Positions 23,596 through 31,924 of a DNA stretch of 32,905 nucleotides are shown here, in pieces. The stretch spans positions 1-32,905 of the forward strand of contig JANOHV010000104.1 in assembly GCA_031406795.1 (NCBI GenBank). The letters are read 5' to 3'. The stretch is from DATDCY01 sp031406795 [NCBI: Candidatus Rokuibacteriota bacterium] (GTDB lineage: Bacteria > JAUVQV01). Position 1 is the stretch's first letter. Every line of letters starts with the position of its first letter. Made by a program: the position numbers and the translations under genes. Below the pieces are notes generated by a model. The model made no database searches, was not told the origin of the DNA, and saw nothing but the letters and a program-made list of their open reading frames with translations.

Positions 23596-23776
23596 AAAGG
23601 GCTCATCTGCGGCAATAATCCGATTGCCCCGCGCCTGATGTAATCCCGTAAGCCTCAATTGGGATTCGAGTTTAGTGCTCTCGGCCTCGTTGGGGACTAC
23701 GGACATTTAAAGCCCTACAATCGAGGTGTCGTTAGCGTACTCGCCCTCTTTCTGCTGCCGCCAGTTGCGGATTTTC

Positions 23777-23805
23777 TTGCCGTTCGAACAACTCCGATAT
23801 ATATT
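23777..23805 (+). promoter_or_regulatory. Predicted vapBC promoter with possible operator
   Basis: TTGCCG (23777-23782), a 17-bp spacer and TATATT (23800-23805), with transcription expected near 23812 and the antitoxin ATG at 23831. GATAT (23796-23800) and ATATC (23814-23818) form a short inverted repeat over the -10, where VapB-type repressors commonly bind their own promoter. The region 23596-23830 holds no gene and is AT-richer than its neighbours. Confidence 0.45.
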
Positions 23806-23830
23806 GCCGATAGATATCACGGAGGGTGTC

Positions 23831-24061
23831 ATGGCTCAGACAGCGAAGGTCTTCATGAGTGGAAGGAGCCAGGCTGTTCGGCTCCCAATGAAGTTTCGAT
23901 TTTCATGCAAAGAGGTGCTCATCGAGAAACGGGGAGACGCTATTGTCCTGCGGCCACGGCCGGCGGGATGGGCAGACTTTTTTTCCCGCCCGTCCCCGGT
24001 GCCCGGAGACTTTCTCAAGTCTCGTAATGATTCTCCGCCCGAAGAGCGGGAGTTGTTTTGA
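23831..24061 (+). CDS. vapB: VapB-type antitoxin (AbrB/MazE-like)
   Basis: The 76-residue protein starts MAQTAKVFMSGRSQAVRLP, the swapped-hairpin AbrB DNA-binding fold of VapB antitoxins, followed by VLIEKRGDAIVLRP and a tail (about 47-76) that would bind the toxin. The Shine-Dalgarno GGAGG precedes ATG 23831. Its stop overlaps the toxin start as TGATG. The reading frame is open upstream, but that part covers the promoter. It neutralises VapC and should repress its own operon. Confidence 0.93.
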   Translation: MAQTAKVFMSGRSQAVRLPMKFRFSCKEVLIEKRGDAIVLRPRPAGWADFFSRPSPVPGDFLKSRNDSPPEERELF

Positions 24062-24459
24062 TGCTGTACATGCTCGACACCTGTATCTGCAGTTACGTCC
24101 TCAAAAAACGCCCGCCGTCGGCAAAGGCCAGGTTCGAGGGGGTCTCCCCCGGCGCCTTGTGCATTTCTGCCGTGACATTGGCGGAGCTGTACTACGGGGC
24201 GGCCCGCCATCCGAAGGGAGAGGCGATCCGTACGGAGATAGACGACTTCGCAGCTCGGCTCTCTGTCATGGGGTGGGATGCGGCGGCGGCCGACCACTAC
24301 GGATCGATTCGCACGGTTCTCGAAAAGCGTGGTTCGCCGATCGGGGCGATGGACATGCTGATCGCTGCCCACGCCCGCAGTATGAGAGCCGTTCTGGTCA
24401 CCAACGACATCCGCCATTTCACGAGGGTTCCCGGCCTCAAGGTTGAAGACTGGTCGTAA
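24061..24459 (+). CDS. vapC: VapC-type PIN-domain toxin ribonuclease
   Basis: The 132-residue PIN protein has the acidic active-site set D6 (YMLDTCI), E42 (LAELYYGA), D98 (AMDMLIAAHA) and D116 (LVTNDIRHF). VapC enzymes cut specific tRNAs or rRNA and stop translation when the antitoxin decays; the target cannot be predicted here. ATG 24061 shares its A with the vapB stop; an in-frame TTG lies just upstream. The active site is complete, so the system looks functional. Confidence 0.95.
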   Translation: MLYMLDTCICSYVLKKRPPSAKARFEGVSPGALCISAVTLAELYYGAARHPKGEAIRTEIDDFAARLSVMGWDAAAADHYGSIRTVLEKRGSPIGAMDMLIAAHARSMRAVLVTNDIRHFTRVPGLKVEDWS

Positions 24460-24522
24460 TCGGAAAGCCGCGCTGGCGACACTCGGATTATTTGCGGTGT
24501 TGCACTCCTCCCGACTCCCTGC

Positions 24523-24626
24523 GGCAGGCACCAGCCTGCCTCAGTCGTCGGATCGGGGTGCGCCTTGCACCTGAACCCTTTTGAACACCCTCCCCGCTAC
24601 CGTTGCCCAGCGAGGCGAGGGCAACG
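24523..24626. terminator. Three hairpins between convergent vapC and corA
   Basis: GGCAGGC/GCCTGCC (24523-24540), GGTGC/GCACC (24557-24571, followed by a short CTTTT) and CGTTGCCC/GGGCAACG (24601-24626). They lie between the tail-to-tail genes in an otherwise empty 211-bp gap and probably end transcription from one or both sides. None has a strong T-tract. Confidence 0.4.
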
Positions 24627-24670
24627 CTCCCGAAATCGGCCTCCGCGTTCCTAGAACGACCCGGCCGACC

Positions 24671-25756
24671 TCAAAACCATTTCTTGCGGCGGAAGTAGGC
24701 CAGCATCGCCAGCGCGATCCCGATCATGACGGCCCAGATGAGGCCGTAGCCGTAGCGCCATGAGAGTTCCGGCATGTGCTCGAAATTCATGCCGTAGACG
24801 CCGGCGATGAACGTCAGCGGGATGAAGATCGTCGCGATCACCGTGAGCACCTTCATCACCTCGTTCATCCGGTTGCTGACGCTCGAGAGGTAGATGTCGA
24901 GCATGCCGGCGAGGAGGTCGCGGTAGGTCTCCACGGTGTCGAGAACCTGCACGGCGTGATCGTAGAGATCGCGCAGGTAGACGCCCGTCGACTCGCGCAC
25001 CAGGTCGCGCTCGCGCTGCAGGCCGCCGATCAGCTCGCGCAGCGGCCAGACCGACTTGCGCAGGTTGATCACTTCGCGCTTGAGGGCATAGACCGCGTGC
25101 AGCGTTTTCGGCGCCGGGGAAGCCATGAGTTCCTCCTCGAGCTCCTCGAGGCGGTCGCCGATGCGCTCGAGCACCTTGTAGTAGTCGTCGACGACCGCAT
25201 CGAGGATCGAATAGGCCAGGTAGTCCGGCCCGTGCTTGCGGCAGTGGGCCTTGTCGGCCTTCAGGCGATCGCGCAGCGTGCGCGCCCAGGGTTGCGGCCC
25301 CTCGTTGAAGGAGAGCAGCCAGTTCCCGCCGAGCACGAGGCTGATCTGCTCGGCGTGGATTTCGTCGCTGTCATCGTGCAGATGCAGGACGTTGAGGTCC
25401 ATGAAGAGGTGGTCGCCGTAACTTTCGAGCTTCGGCCGCTGCTCGGTGTGCGCGATGTCCTCGAGCAGCAGCGGGTGCAGGCCGAACCGGCTGCCGACCC
25501 GCTCGAGGATGCCGACGTCGTGCACCCCGTCGATGTCGATCCAGAGCGTGCGCTCGTCCCCCGGCGTCGGGAAGGCCTCCTCGATCGCGGCAACTTCGCG
25601 CTCATCGTACCCCGCGGCATCGTAGAGAATGCGGGTGATCAGGACCTCGGGGTGCGCGGCGAAGGCGGGGTGCGTGGGTTCGGAGGTGGCGACCAGCGTG
25701 CCGGGGGGCAGCCCGGCCTTCTGGGCAATGCGGCGCCTGCGCTTCCTGTGCACCAT
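24671..25756 (-). CDS. corA: CorA-family magnesium/cobalt transporter
   Basis: The 361-residue protein has the CorA layout: a large cytoplasmic alpha/beta and helical funnel (for example DLNVLHLHDDSDEIHAEQISLVLG), then two C-terminal transmembrane helices (about 300-320 and 335-353) joined by the loop containing the selectivity signature YGMNFEHMPEL, and a basic KKWF end. It forms a homopentameric Mg2+ (and Co2+/Ni2+) channel. I prefer ATG 25756 over the in-frame GTG 25765; neither has a clear Shine-Dalgarno. A REP-like array lies upstream. Confidence 0.96.
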   Translation of the reverse strand: MVHRKRRRRIAQKAGLPPGTLVATSEPTHPAFAAHPEVLITRILYDAAGYDEREVAAIEEAFPTPGDERTLWIDIDGVHDVGILERVGSRFGLHPLLLEDIAHTEQRPKLESYGDHLFMDLNVLHLHDDSDEIHAEQISLVLGGNWLLSFNEGPQPWARTLRDRLKADKAHCRKHGPDYLAYSILDAVVDDYYKVLERIGDRLEELEEELMASPAPKTLHAVYALKREVINLRKSVWPLRELIGGLQRERDLVRESTGVYLRDLYDHAVQVLDTVETYRDLLAGMLDIYLSSVSNRMNEVMKVLTVIATIFIPLTFIAGVYGMNFEHMPELSWRYGYGLIWAVMIGIALAMLAYFRRKKWF

Positions 25757-25863
25757 GCCCGCCACTCTAACAGTTTGTTGAACTGCCCGAAACCGGCAGG
25801 CTGCTCAAAATGGTCCAGGTGGTCGCGGTACGGACGCTCCAAGGCTTGCGACAGGCGGATGCC

Positions 25864-25888
25864 GGGCGGGGATCAACCCCGCCCCTAC
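25864..25888 (-). repeat. REP-like palindrome upstream of corA
   Basis: A 25-bp copy with stem GGGCGGGG/CCCCGCCC and loop ATCAA, in minus orientation, whose CTAC end leads into the 100-bp tandem repeat. Confidence 0.85.
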
Positions 25889-26080
25889 GAAATATCCATG
25901 CGAGCGCAGGGGAGGGGTTCACCCGCGCCCCACCTACCAAAATACCACGGTAGTGTAGGGGAGGGGTTCGCCCCCTCCCTCCCCCTACGAAATATCCATG
26001 CGAGCGCAGGGGAGGGGTTCACCCGCGCCCCACCTACCAAAATACCACGGTAGCGTAGGGGAGGGGTTCACCCCCTCCCA
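25882..26080 (+). repeat. Two tandem copies of a 100-bp unit built from REP-like elements
   Basis: 25882-25981 and 25982-26080 agree over about 98 bp with two substitutions. Each unit contains two REP-like elements in plus orientation: 25906-25930 and 25955-25979 in the first, 26006-26030 and 26055-26079 in the second. The GCAG-foot copies have a mismatched stem (GGGAGGGG against CCGCGCCC). The array lies between the start of corA and the end of the cation transporter gene; the roughly 340-bp gap (25757-26100) contains no gene. Confidence 0.9.
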
Positions 26081-26100
26081 TCACTGCAGATGGGCCTTTT

Positions 26101-26778
26101 TCAGCAATCCGCCCCGCCGCAGGTGCAGGAGCCGGTGCGGGCCTTGGTGAAAGCCTCGCGCCCCTCGCGCCACGCCAGCGCGGCGATCACCACCGCGCCG
26201 AGCGTGTCGATGTGCCGGAGGCCGGTCGCCTCGTACCCAAGACTCGAAGCGAGCAGCACGAAGGAGAGGGCGAGGCAGGCGCGCGTGCAGGCCGCATCGG
26301 CAACGATCGCCGCCGAGCCGAGCGCGCGGCCGACGGACATCTTCAGCCGGATCAGCAGCCACATCGTGATTATCGAGACCCCGGCGACCACGACCCCCCA
26401 GAAGGTGGTCTCGGGCGCGCTGCCGGCCAGGATGTTCCAGGCCGCCGTAAGCACCAGCCCGCCGGCCAGCAGGTAGAACGCCGCGCCGGTCACGCGCAGC
26501 GCCGTCTTCTCGAATCCGTCCGCGCCCTCCCCGTCCGCGCTCGCGCGCAGCCGCCGCATCATGTGCCAGATGCCGACGCCGGAGATCACCTCGACGAAGG
26601 AGTCCAGCCCGAAGCCGAAAAGGGCGACCGTCTCGTCCGCGAGACCAAAGTACACCGAAACCAGTCCCTCGAGAAGGTTGTAGCCGATGGTGACAACGGC
26701 GAGCTGCGTCGCGCGGGCGTACAGCCGCGCACGCGCCTCGGGCGCGATCACCGGCGGGGTCAGTGTCACCAGCGCCAT
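26101..26778 (-). CDS. CDF-like cation transporter with Cys-rich tail
   Basis: The 225-residue protein has about six hydrophobic helices and the pattern of a half-size cation diffusion facilitator: FGFGLDSFVEVISG in the second helix and VADAACTRACLALS plus IDTLGAVVIAALAWREG later. It ends in CTCGGADC, a likely soft-metal site. No cytoplasmic CDF C-terminal domain is present. It probably exports a divalent heavy metal such as Zn, Cd or Co, but substrate is inferred from family only. ATG 26778 is favoured by AGGAGGG at proper spacing; an in-frame GTG at 26784 would sit too close to it. It is divergent from hisA, 57 bp apart. Confidence 0.88.
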   Translation of the reverse strand: MALVTLTPPVIAPEARARLYARATQLAVVTIGYNLLEGLVSVYFGLADETVALFGFGLDSFVEVISGVGIWHMMRRLRASADGEGADGFEKTALRVTGAAFYLLAGGLVLTAAWNILAGSAPETTFWGVVVAGVSIITMWLLIRLKMSVGRALGSAAIVADAACTRACLALSFVLLASSLGYEATGLRHIDTLGAVVIAALAWREGREAFTKARTGSCTCGGADC

Positions 26779-26823
26779 AACCACCCTCCTCCCGATTCAG
26801 TCCCGACGGGATCCATTTTGCAC

Positions 26824-26829
26824 TATAAT
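26824..26829 (+). promoter_or_regulatory. Perfect -10 box placed for a leaderless hisA transcript
   Basis: TATAAT ends 6 bp before ATG 26836, so a start at the usual distance would coincide with the A of the start codon. The -35 region (around 26801-26806, TCCCGA) is poor. No Shine-Dalgarno precedes the ATG, which fits a leaderless mRNA. Confidence 0.45.
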
Positions 26830-26835
26830 GGCCGG

Positions 26836-27618
26836 ATGCGCTTTCGCCCCTGTATCGACCTGCACCTGGGCCGGGTGAAGCAGATCGTCGGCTCGACCTT
26901 CTCCGACGACGACCCGGACCGCATCGCCACCAATTTCACCTCGAGCCGACCCGCCTCCTGGTACGCCGCGCGGTATCGCCGCGACGATCTCCCCGGCGGG
27001 CACGTCATCATGCTCGGCCCCGGCAATGAGGCCGCCGCGGCAGACGCCCTGCGGGCCTACCCGGAGGGAATGCACATCGGCGGCGGCATCAACGAAGAGA
27101 ATGCCCCCGCCTGGCTCGAGCGCGGGGCGGCCGCGGTCATCGTCACCTCGCACGTCTTCCGCGACGGGCGCATCGACGAGGAGCGCCTCGCCCGCCTCGT
27201 CGCCCGCGTCGGTCGCGAGCGACTCGTCCTCGACCTGAGCTGTCGCAAACGCGACGGGCGCTACTGGGTCGTCACCGATCGCTGGCAGAAATTCACCGCC
27301 GTCGAGGTGAACCCGGCCGGCCTCGATCGGCTCGCCGGCTCCTGCGCCGAATTCCTGATCCACGCCGCCGACGTCGAGGGCCGCTGCGAAGGGGTCGAAG
27401 CCGACCTCGTCGGGCTGCTCGGCGACTGGAGCGGCATCCCCGTCACCTACGCCGGGGGCATCCGCGATCGCCGGGATCTGGAACTCATCCGCGACCTCGG
27501 CCGCGGGCGTCTCGATTTCACCGTCGGCAGCGCCCTCGACATCTTCGGCGGCACGGGGCTCGCCTACGACGAGGTGGTCGCCTTCCACCGCGCCCAGGGC
27601 GAATCGGCCGCACCTTAG
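26836..27618 (+). CDS. hisA: Eukaryotic-type HisA (HIS6-like ProFAR isomerase)
   Basis: The 260-residue TIM barrel resembles yeast/plant HIS6 rather than ordinary bacterial HisA: RPCIDLHLGRVKQIVGS at the start with D8, LVLDLSCRKRDGRYWVVTD with D133, FLIHAADVEGRCEG and IPVTYAGGIRD. It should convert ProFAR to PRFAR in histidine synthesis. The upstream open frame is the antisense of the transporter gene and is not part of the protein. No other histidine genes are in the window. The SNF2 gene starts 7 bp after its stop, so the two are probably co-transcribed. Confidence 0.92.
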   Translation: MRFRPCIDLHLGRVKQIVGSTFSDDDPDRIATNFTSSRPASWYAARYRRDDLPGGHVIMLGPGNEAAAADALRAYPEGMHIGGGINEENAPAWLERGAAAVIVTSHVFRDGRIDEERLARLVARVGRERLVLDLSCRKRDGRYWVVTDRWQKFTAVEVNPAGLDRLAGSCAEFLIHAADVEGRCEGVEADLVGLLGDWSGIPVTYAGGIRDRRDLELIRDLGRGRLDFTVGSALDIFGGTGLAYDEVVAFHRAQGESAAP

Positions 27619-27625
27619 CGAGAAC

Positions 27626-30600
27626 TTGAACACCCTGCTCGAATTGCTGCGGGCGTACCCGCCGGGCCAGGTCTTCAGTCTGGCGCCGAAACCCACGCTG
27701 CTGCGGGGCATCGACTATTTCCGGCGGGGAAGCGTTGCCGGATTCAGCTGGAACGCCGACCGCACGGTCCTGACCGCCGCGGTGAGCGGCCAGACCCGCT
27801 ACCTCGTCGATGTCGAGGTCGGCGGGAGCCACCTCGATTTCACGTGCACCTGCCCGGCCTGGAAACCCGACGCGCACTGCAAACACGTGGTTTGCGCCGC
27901 GATGACGATCAAGAACCTGCTCAATCACGGCTCGTTCGTGGTGGAGGGCTGGGATTCCGGCAGACGGGAGCATCTGCTGCGGCAGATCGAGTCCGGTGCC
28001 CCGGACGAACCCCCGCCCGAGGCGGCGCGCGGGATCGTTGCGCCGAGAGCGAGCGTCGGAGCGACGATCCGGCGGGCCGCGGCCGTCGAAGGATTCGCGG
28101 TCGCGATCGTGCCGGGGCGGCCGATCGCCGACGTCGTGCTGCTGCGCGACGGCGAGCCGGCGCAGGGGTACCGCGACTTTGCGGACACGCCGCCGGTGCT
28201 GCGCCCGTTGCTCTCGCCCTACCAGCGACTCGACCGCTATGGCAAGACCTGGTTCCTCGCGCAGTATCTCGCCAACCACGGCGGCAGACACCCGCTGCTG
28301 CTGCAGACCCCGGCGGGTGAGCAGCCGTTGCGGTATCTCCCCGCGCCGGCCGATGCTGCGCGCACCGAGCTGGATCTCCGGCCTGACGGCGTCAACGCCG
28401 CGAAGATCTTTCTCCTCGACGGAAAGGAATTGCGGGGCGCGCAGATCGGCGACGGCATCGCGCTCGACGTCGACGCGGGAGTGATTTCTGCGGTGATCGA
28501 CCGGCAAGGCTGGCGCATCTGGAACGAAGTCACCTCGCTGCTCCCGCTCCCCGACGACGAAGAGGAGTTCGTCTTCGAGAACGAAGCGCCGGAGAACGAT
28601 GAAGAGGAGGAGGAACTCTCCCGAGCGGCGCTGGCCGAGCTTCTCAGCCGCATTCCGGTCTACTACCCGGCCGCCGAGGGCGCGGCGCCGCCAACCCTGC
28701 TGCTCAAGATCGGCGGGCTGCCCGTCGCCGCGCAGGCGGTGCAACCGCGCTACCGGTTGAGCATCCTCCCCGGCCGCGACCAGGACGAACGCCAGCTGCA
28801 CGCCGAGGTCATTCTCGCTGACAGCGCGGTGCTGCCCCACCCGCTGATCTCCGGGTTCCTCCAGTTCTCGCGGCTCCGCGTCTCGCAGCCGCTGCGCGCG
28901 AACAAGCGCCGGTCGGTGCTCTGCGCGGCCCTGATCGAGATGCTCGCCGCGCCGACGAACAAGGAGGCGCAGGGGGCCATATCACGGGCGGCGCGCCACG
29001 AGGCGATCGACCGGCACCACCTGCGCCACGAAGTGCGGGAGCTGCTGCAGGCCAACCTCGTCGCGTCCCGGTTGAGTTCCCGCGCCCTGATCCTCGCCGG
29101 CGAGCACTGGGTCACGGCGCCCGTCGAGCTGCGGCGGGAACTCGACCTCTTCCGGATTCCCTTCGACGTCTTCGGCTGGGAGATCTTCCGGGAGATGCCG
29201 GACGTGGACTTGCTGCGCGTGCCGGCCGAGAAGCTTCAGGCGCAGCTCCCGCAGCTGCTCGAGGCGCTCGACGCCGCGGGGATCGAACTGCAGCAGGGCG
29301 GCCTGCCCGTGCGCGCAGCGGCCTGGGAGTTCAGCTTCGACGCGCAGCGCAAGGAGGGGATCGACTGGTTCGAAATCCGGCCCGAAATCCGCTGCGACGG
29401 CCGGTTGCTCGGCGCACGCGACCTGAAGCGGATCCTCAAGGGCGGCGGAACGGTGGAGATCGACGGCCAGCTGCGGGTCGTCGACGCCGCATCGCGCGAA
29501 GTGCTCGCCCTGCTCGGCGGCGTGCGCGGCAAGAACGCCGCCCGCAAGAGCGGCAGCCGGGAGATCGTGGAGGTCCCGCGGTTGCGCATTCTCGACTGGA
29601 TCCACCTGCGGCGGCACGGCGTCGTGGTGCGCCTGCCCGCGGAGGACGAAGCGGTCGTCGATCGCCTGCTGCATTTCGAGCGGCTCGAGGCGCGAACGCT
29701 CCCCGCGGGACTGCGGGCGACCCTGCGCCCGTATCAGCGTGAAGGCTGGCACTGGCTGGCCTTCCTGTACGAGCACGGCTTCGGCGCCTGCCTCGCCGAC
29801 GACATGGGCCTCGGCAAGACGCTACAGGCGATCATCCTGCTCGGCGGCATCACGGAGGGCCTGGTGCGCGCGCCGGGCGAACACGGCCGGCGGCCGCACC
29901 TGATCGTCGTCCCCCCGAGCCTGCTCTTCAACTGGGAGAGTGAGATCCGCAAGTTCTTCCCGGGGCTGACGGTCGCCACCTACGCCGGCGCCGAGCGCTC
30001 CACCGACTTCGGGAACGCCGATATCGTGCTCACGACCTATGGCCTGGTCCGGCGCGATCTCGCGCGGCTGGGGCCGATCCCCTTCGACGTGATCGTCTTC
30101 GACGAGGCGCAGGCGATCAAGAACGCGGCCGCCGACACCACGGGCGCCGCCCGGCAGCTGCGGGCGCGTTTCAAACTGGCGATGACCGGCACCCCGGTGG
30201 AGAATCATATCGGTGAATTCATCTCGATCCTCGATCTCGCGGTTCCGGGTCTGCTCGACGACGTCAAAGAGAGTCAGGTCGAACAGATCGTCCGGCGCAC
30301 CCGCCCCTTCGTGCTGCGCCGGACCAAAGAGCAGATCCTCCAGGAGCTGCCGCCCAAGGTCGAGACCGACATCTACCTGGACCTCACGGAGCACCAGAAG
30401 ATGCTCTATCGACGGACGGTGGAGTCCGTCAAGTCCACCATCGAGGCCGCCTACCGCTCGCGCACGGCGTCCCAGGCCCGGATCATCGCCCTCACCGCGC
30501 TGCTGCGGCTGCGGCAGATCTGCGTCTCGCCGCAGCTGATCGACCCTGCGCACCACGAGCCTTCGCCCAAGATCGGCTTCCTGATCGCGCAGCTGCGGGA

Positions 30601-31081
30601 ACTGCTCGACGAGGGGCACCGGGCCCTGGTCTTTTCCCAGTTCACGTCCTTTCTCGACCTGCTCGAGCCGGAGTTCGAACGGGCCGGGATCGACTTCGTG
30701 CGGCTCGACGGCTCGACGCCGACCGCCAAACGCAGAAAGCTCGTGGAGGGCTTCCAGTCCGGCGCGGGACCGGGCGTCTTTCTGCTGAGCCTCAAGGCCG
30801 GCGGGCAGGGGCTCAACCTGACGAGCGCTTCGTACGTCTTCCACCTCGACCCCTGGTGGAACCCGGCCGTCGAAAACCAGGCGTCGGACCGGACACACCG
30901 GATCGGCCAGCGGCGGACCGTGACGATCACCCGGATCCTGATGCGCCACACCATCGAAGAGAAGATGATGACCCTCAAGCAGCGCAAGCTCGATCTCTAC
31001 AAGACCGTGCTGGCCGACGCCGAGGACGGCGGGGGCGGGGCGGCGCTCAGCAGGGAGGACCTGGCGTTCCTGCTGGGCTGA
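27626..31081 (+). CDS. SWIM zinc-finger SNF2-family ATPase (Swi2/Snf2 helicase-like)
   Basis: The 1151-residue protein has an N-terminal SWIM zinc finger (C74-x-C76 to C85-x-H87: FTCTCPAW, then AHCKHVVC), a long middle region with an acidic stretch (about 308-335), then a complete SNF2 motor: DDMGLGKT near 725-732, DEAQ near 826, and helicase C-terminal motifs SLKAGGQGLNL and DRTHRIGQ near 1088-1095. Bacterial members (HepA/RapA-like and helicase-associated SNF2) remodel nucleic acid-protein complexes; the target here is unknown. The start is TTG 27626, without a good Shine-Dalgarno, so translation may depend on coupling to hisA 7 bp upstream. Confidence 0.95.
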   Translation: MNTLLELLRAYPPGQVFSLAPKPTLLRGIDYFRRGSVAGFSWNADRTVLTAAVSGQTRYLVDVEVGGSHLDFTCTCPAWKPDAHCKHVVCAAMTIKNLLNHGSFVVEGWDSGRREHLLRQIESGAPDEPPPEAARGIVAPRASVGATIRRAAAVEGFAVAIVPGRPIADVVLLRDGEPAQGYRDFADTPPVLRPLLSPYQRLDRYGKTWFLAQYLANHGGRHPLLLQTPAGEQPLRYLPAPADAARTELDLRPDGVNAAKIFLLDGKELRGAQIGDGIALDVDAGVISAVIDRQGWRIWNEVTSLLPLPDDEEEFVFENEAPENDEEEEELSRAALAELLSRIPVYYPAAEGAAPPTLLLKIGGLPVAAQAVQPRYRLSILPGRDQDERQLHAEVILADSAVLPHPLISGFLQFSRLRVSQPLRANKRRSVLCAALIEMLAAPTNKEAQGAISRAARHEAIDRHHLRHEVRELLQANLVASRLSSRALILAGEHWVTAPVELRRELDLFRIPFDVFGWEIFREMPDVDLLRVPAEKLQAQLPQLLEALDAAGIELQQGGLPVRAAAWEFSFDAQRKEGIDWFEIRPEIRCDGRLLGARDLKRILKGGGTVEIDGQLRVVDAASREVLALLGGVRGKNAARKSGSREIVEVPRLRILDWIHLRRHGVVVRLPAEDEAVVDRLLHFERLEARTLPAGLRATLRPYQREGWHWLAFLYEHGFGACLADDMGLGKTLQAIILLGGITEGLVRAPGEHGRRPHLIVVPPSLLFNWESEIRKFFPGLTVATYAGAERSTDFGNADIVLTTYGLVRRDLARLGPIPFDVIVFDEAQAIKNAAADTTGAARQLRARFKLAMTGTPVENHIGEFISILDLAVPGLLDDVKESQVEQIVRRTRPFVLRRTKEQILQELPPKVETDIYLDLTEHQKMLYRRTVESVKSTIEAAYRSRTASQARIIALTALLRLRQICVSPQLIDPAHHEPSPKIGFLIAQLRELLDEGHRALVFSQFTSFLDLLEPEFERAGIDFVRLDGSTPTAKRRKLVEGFQSGAGPGVFLLSLKAGGQGLNLTSASYVFHLDPWWNPAVENQASDRTHRIGQRRTVTITRILMRHTIEEKMMTLKQRKLDLYKTVLADAEDGGGGAALSREDLAFLLG

Positions 31082-31108
31082 ACGAGCGGAATTCTTTTCG
31101 TCGCCCCG

Positions 31109-31912
31109 CTAGAAGCTGTACTTCACGCCGGTGGTGACGCCGACGTCCGACGCGGTTTCGGAGAGGCCGAGATCCAGGAGCGCATAGAGGCGGATGTCGG
31201 TCCGGAGCCGGTGGCTCACGGAGAACATCAACGATGTGGCCGCCGGCCGGGAGACCAGGGAACTGGCGGAGTCGTAGTACAAGCTCAGGATCCAGGCCGG
31301 CCGCGGCTGCCAGCCCAAACCGAGGTCCCACGCGATGCGGTTGCGATAGCTGAGATCCGGCGGGTCGCCGATGAAGGTGTACATGAAGTCGGCCATGGCG
31401 AAGTACTTCCCACCGAAGCGATAGCTGAGTTCGGTGCCGAAGCCGACGTCCGCTTCCCCGGTGCCGAGGTCCTCGGGCGCGGTCGGCAGTTTGAGCCGGC
31501 AGACGAGATCGACGTACGGCAGCCGCCCCTTCTGCGTCAGGGCCGCGTACTTGCCCTTCAGAACGATGTCGCCGAGTCCGGAGGCCGACGCGCCGTCCCC
31601 GCCGTCGACGGCCTGCGGCGTGCCGTCGATGACCACAACGTCGCCCGCCGTGTCCATGGAAACGTACGGGATCGTGACGGAGACCTCCCCCGGCGTGAAG
31701 AGGTACTTGAGCGTCAGCGGCACGGAGAGCATGGTGGTGGTCGCGTCGCTCCCGTACTCACCGCGCAGGTAGGAAACGGCGAGATCCGCCTGCCAGGAAC
31801 CGGCGCGCGCCGGAGCCGACGCGAGGAGCGCAGCCCAGAGGACGGCGCAAACCGCCGCCCGCAGGAACGGGCGGCGGCCACGGCCAGAGAACTTCCCGCG
31901 GGCACAGGTCAT
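31109..31912 (-). CDS. Outer-membrane beta-barrel protein of unknown function
   Basis: The 267-residue protein has a signal peptide at about 1-37, then alternating amphipathic strands rich in Tyr, Gly and Ser, ending in KYSF with the terminal Phe typical of outer-membrane barrels. It resembles barrels annotated as transporters of the phenol-degradation (MetA-like) family; I am not certain of the family. The start (ATG 31912) is 12 bp after the stop of the upstream Pro-Glu-Lys-rich protein gene, with AGGCGG as Shine-Dalgarno, so the two form a small operon convergent with the SNF2 gene, whose stop is only 27 bp away. Confidence 0.85.
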   Translation of the reverse strand: MTCARGKFSGRGRRPFLRAAVCAVLWAALLASAPARAGSWQADLAVSYLRGEYGSDATTTMLSVPLTLKYLFTPGEVSVTIPYVSMDTAGDVVVIDGTPQAVDGGDGASASGLGDIVLKGKYAALTQKGRLPYVDLVCRLKLPTAPEDLGTGEADVGFGTELSYRFGGKYFAMADFMYTFIGDPPDLSYRNRIAWDLGLGWQPRPAWILSLYYDSASSLVSRPAATSLMFSVSHRLRTDIRLYALLDLGLSETASDVGVTTGVKYSF

Positions 31913-31924
31913 GCGCCGCCTGAA

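Noticed and set aside
25864-26080. CRISPR array
   Set aside because: The regular repeats are palindromic REP elements duplicated as a 100-bp unit; the spacers are themselves repeated and no cas gene is present.
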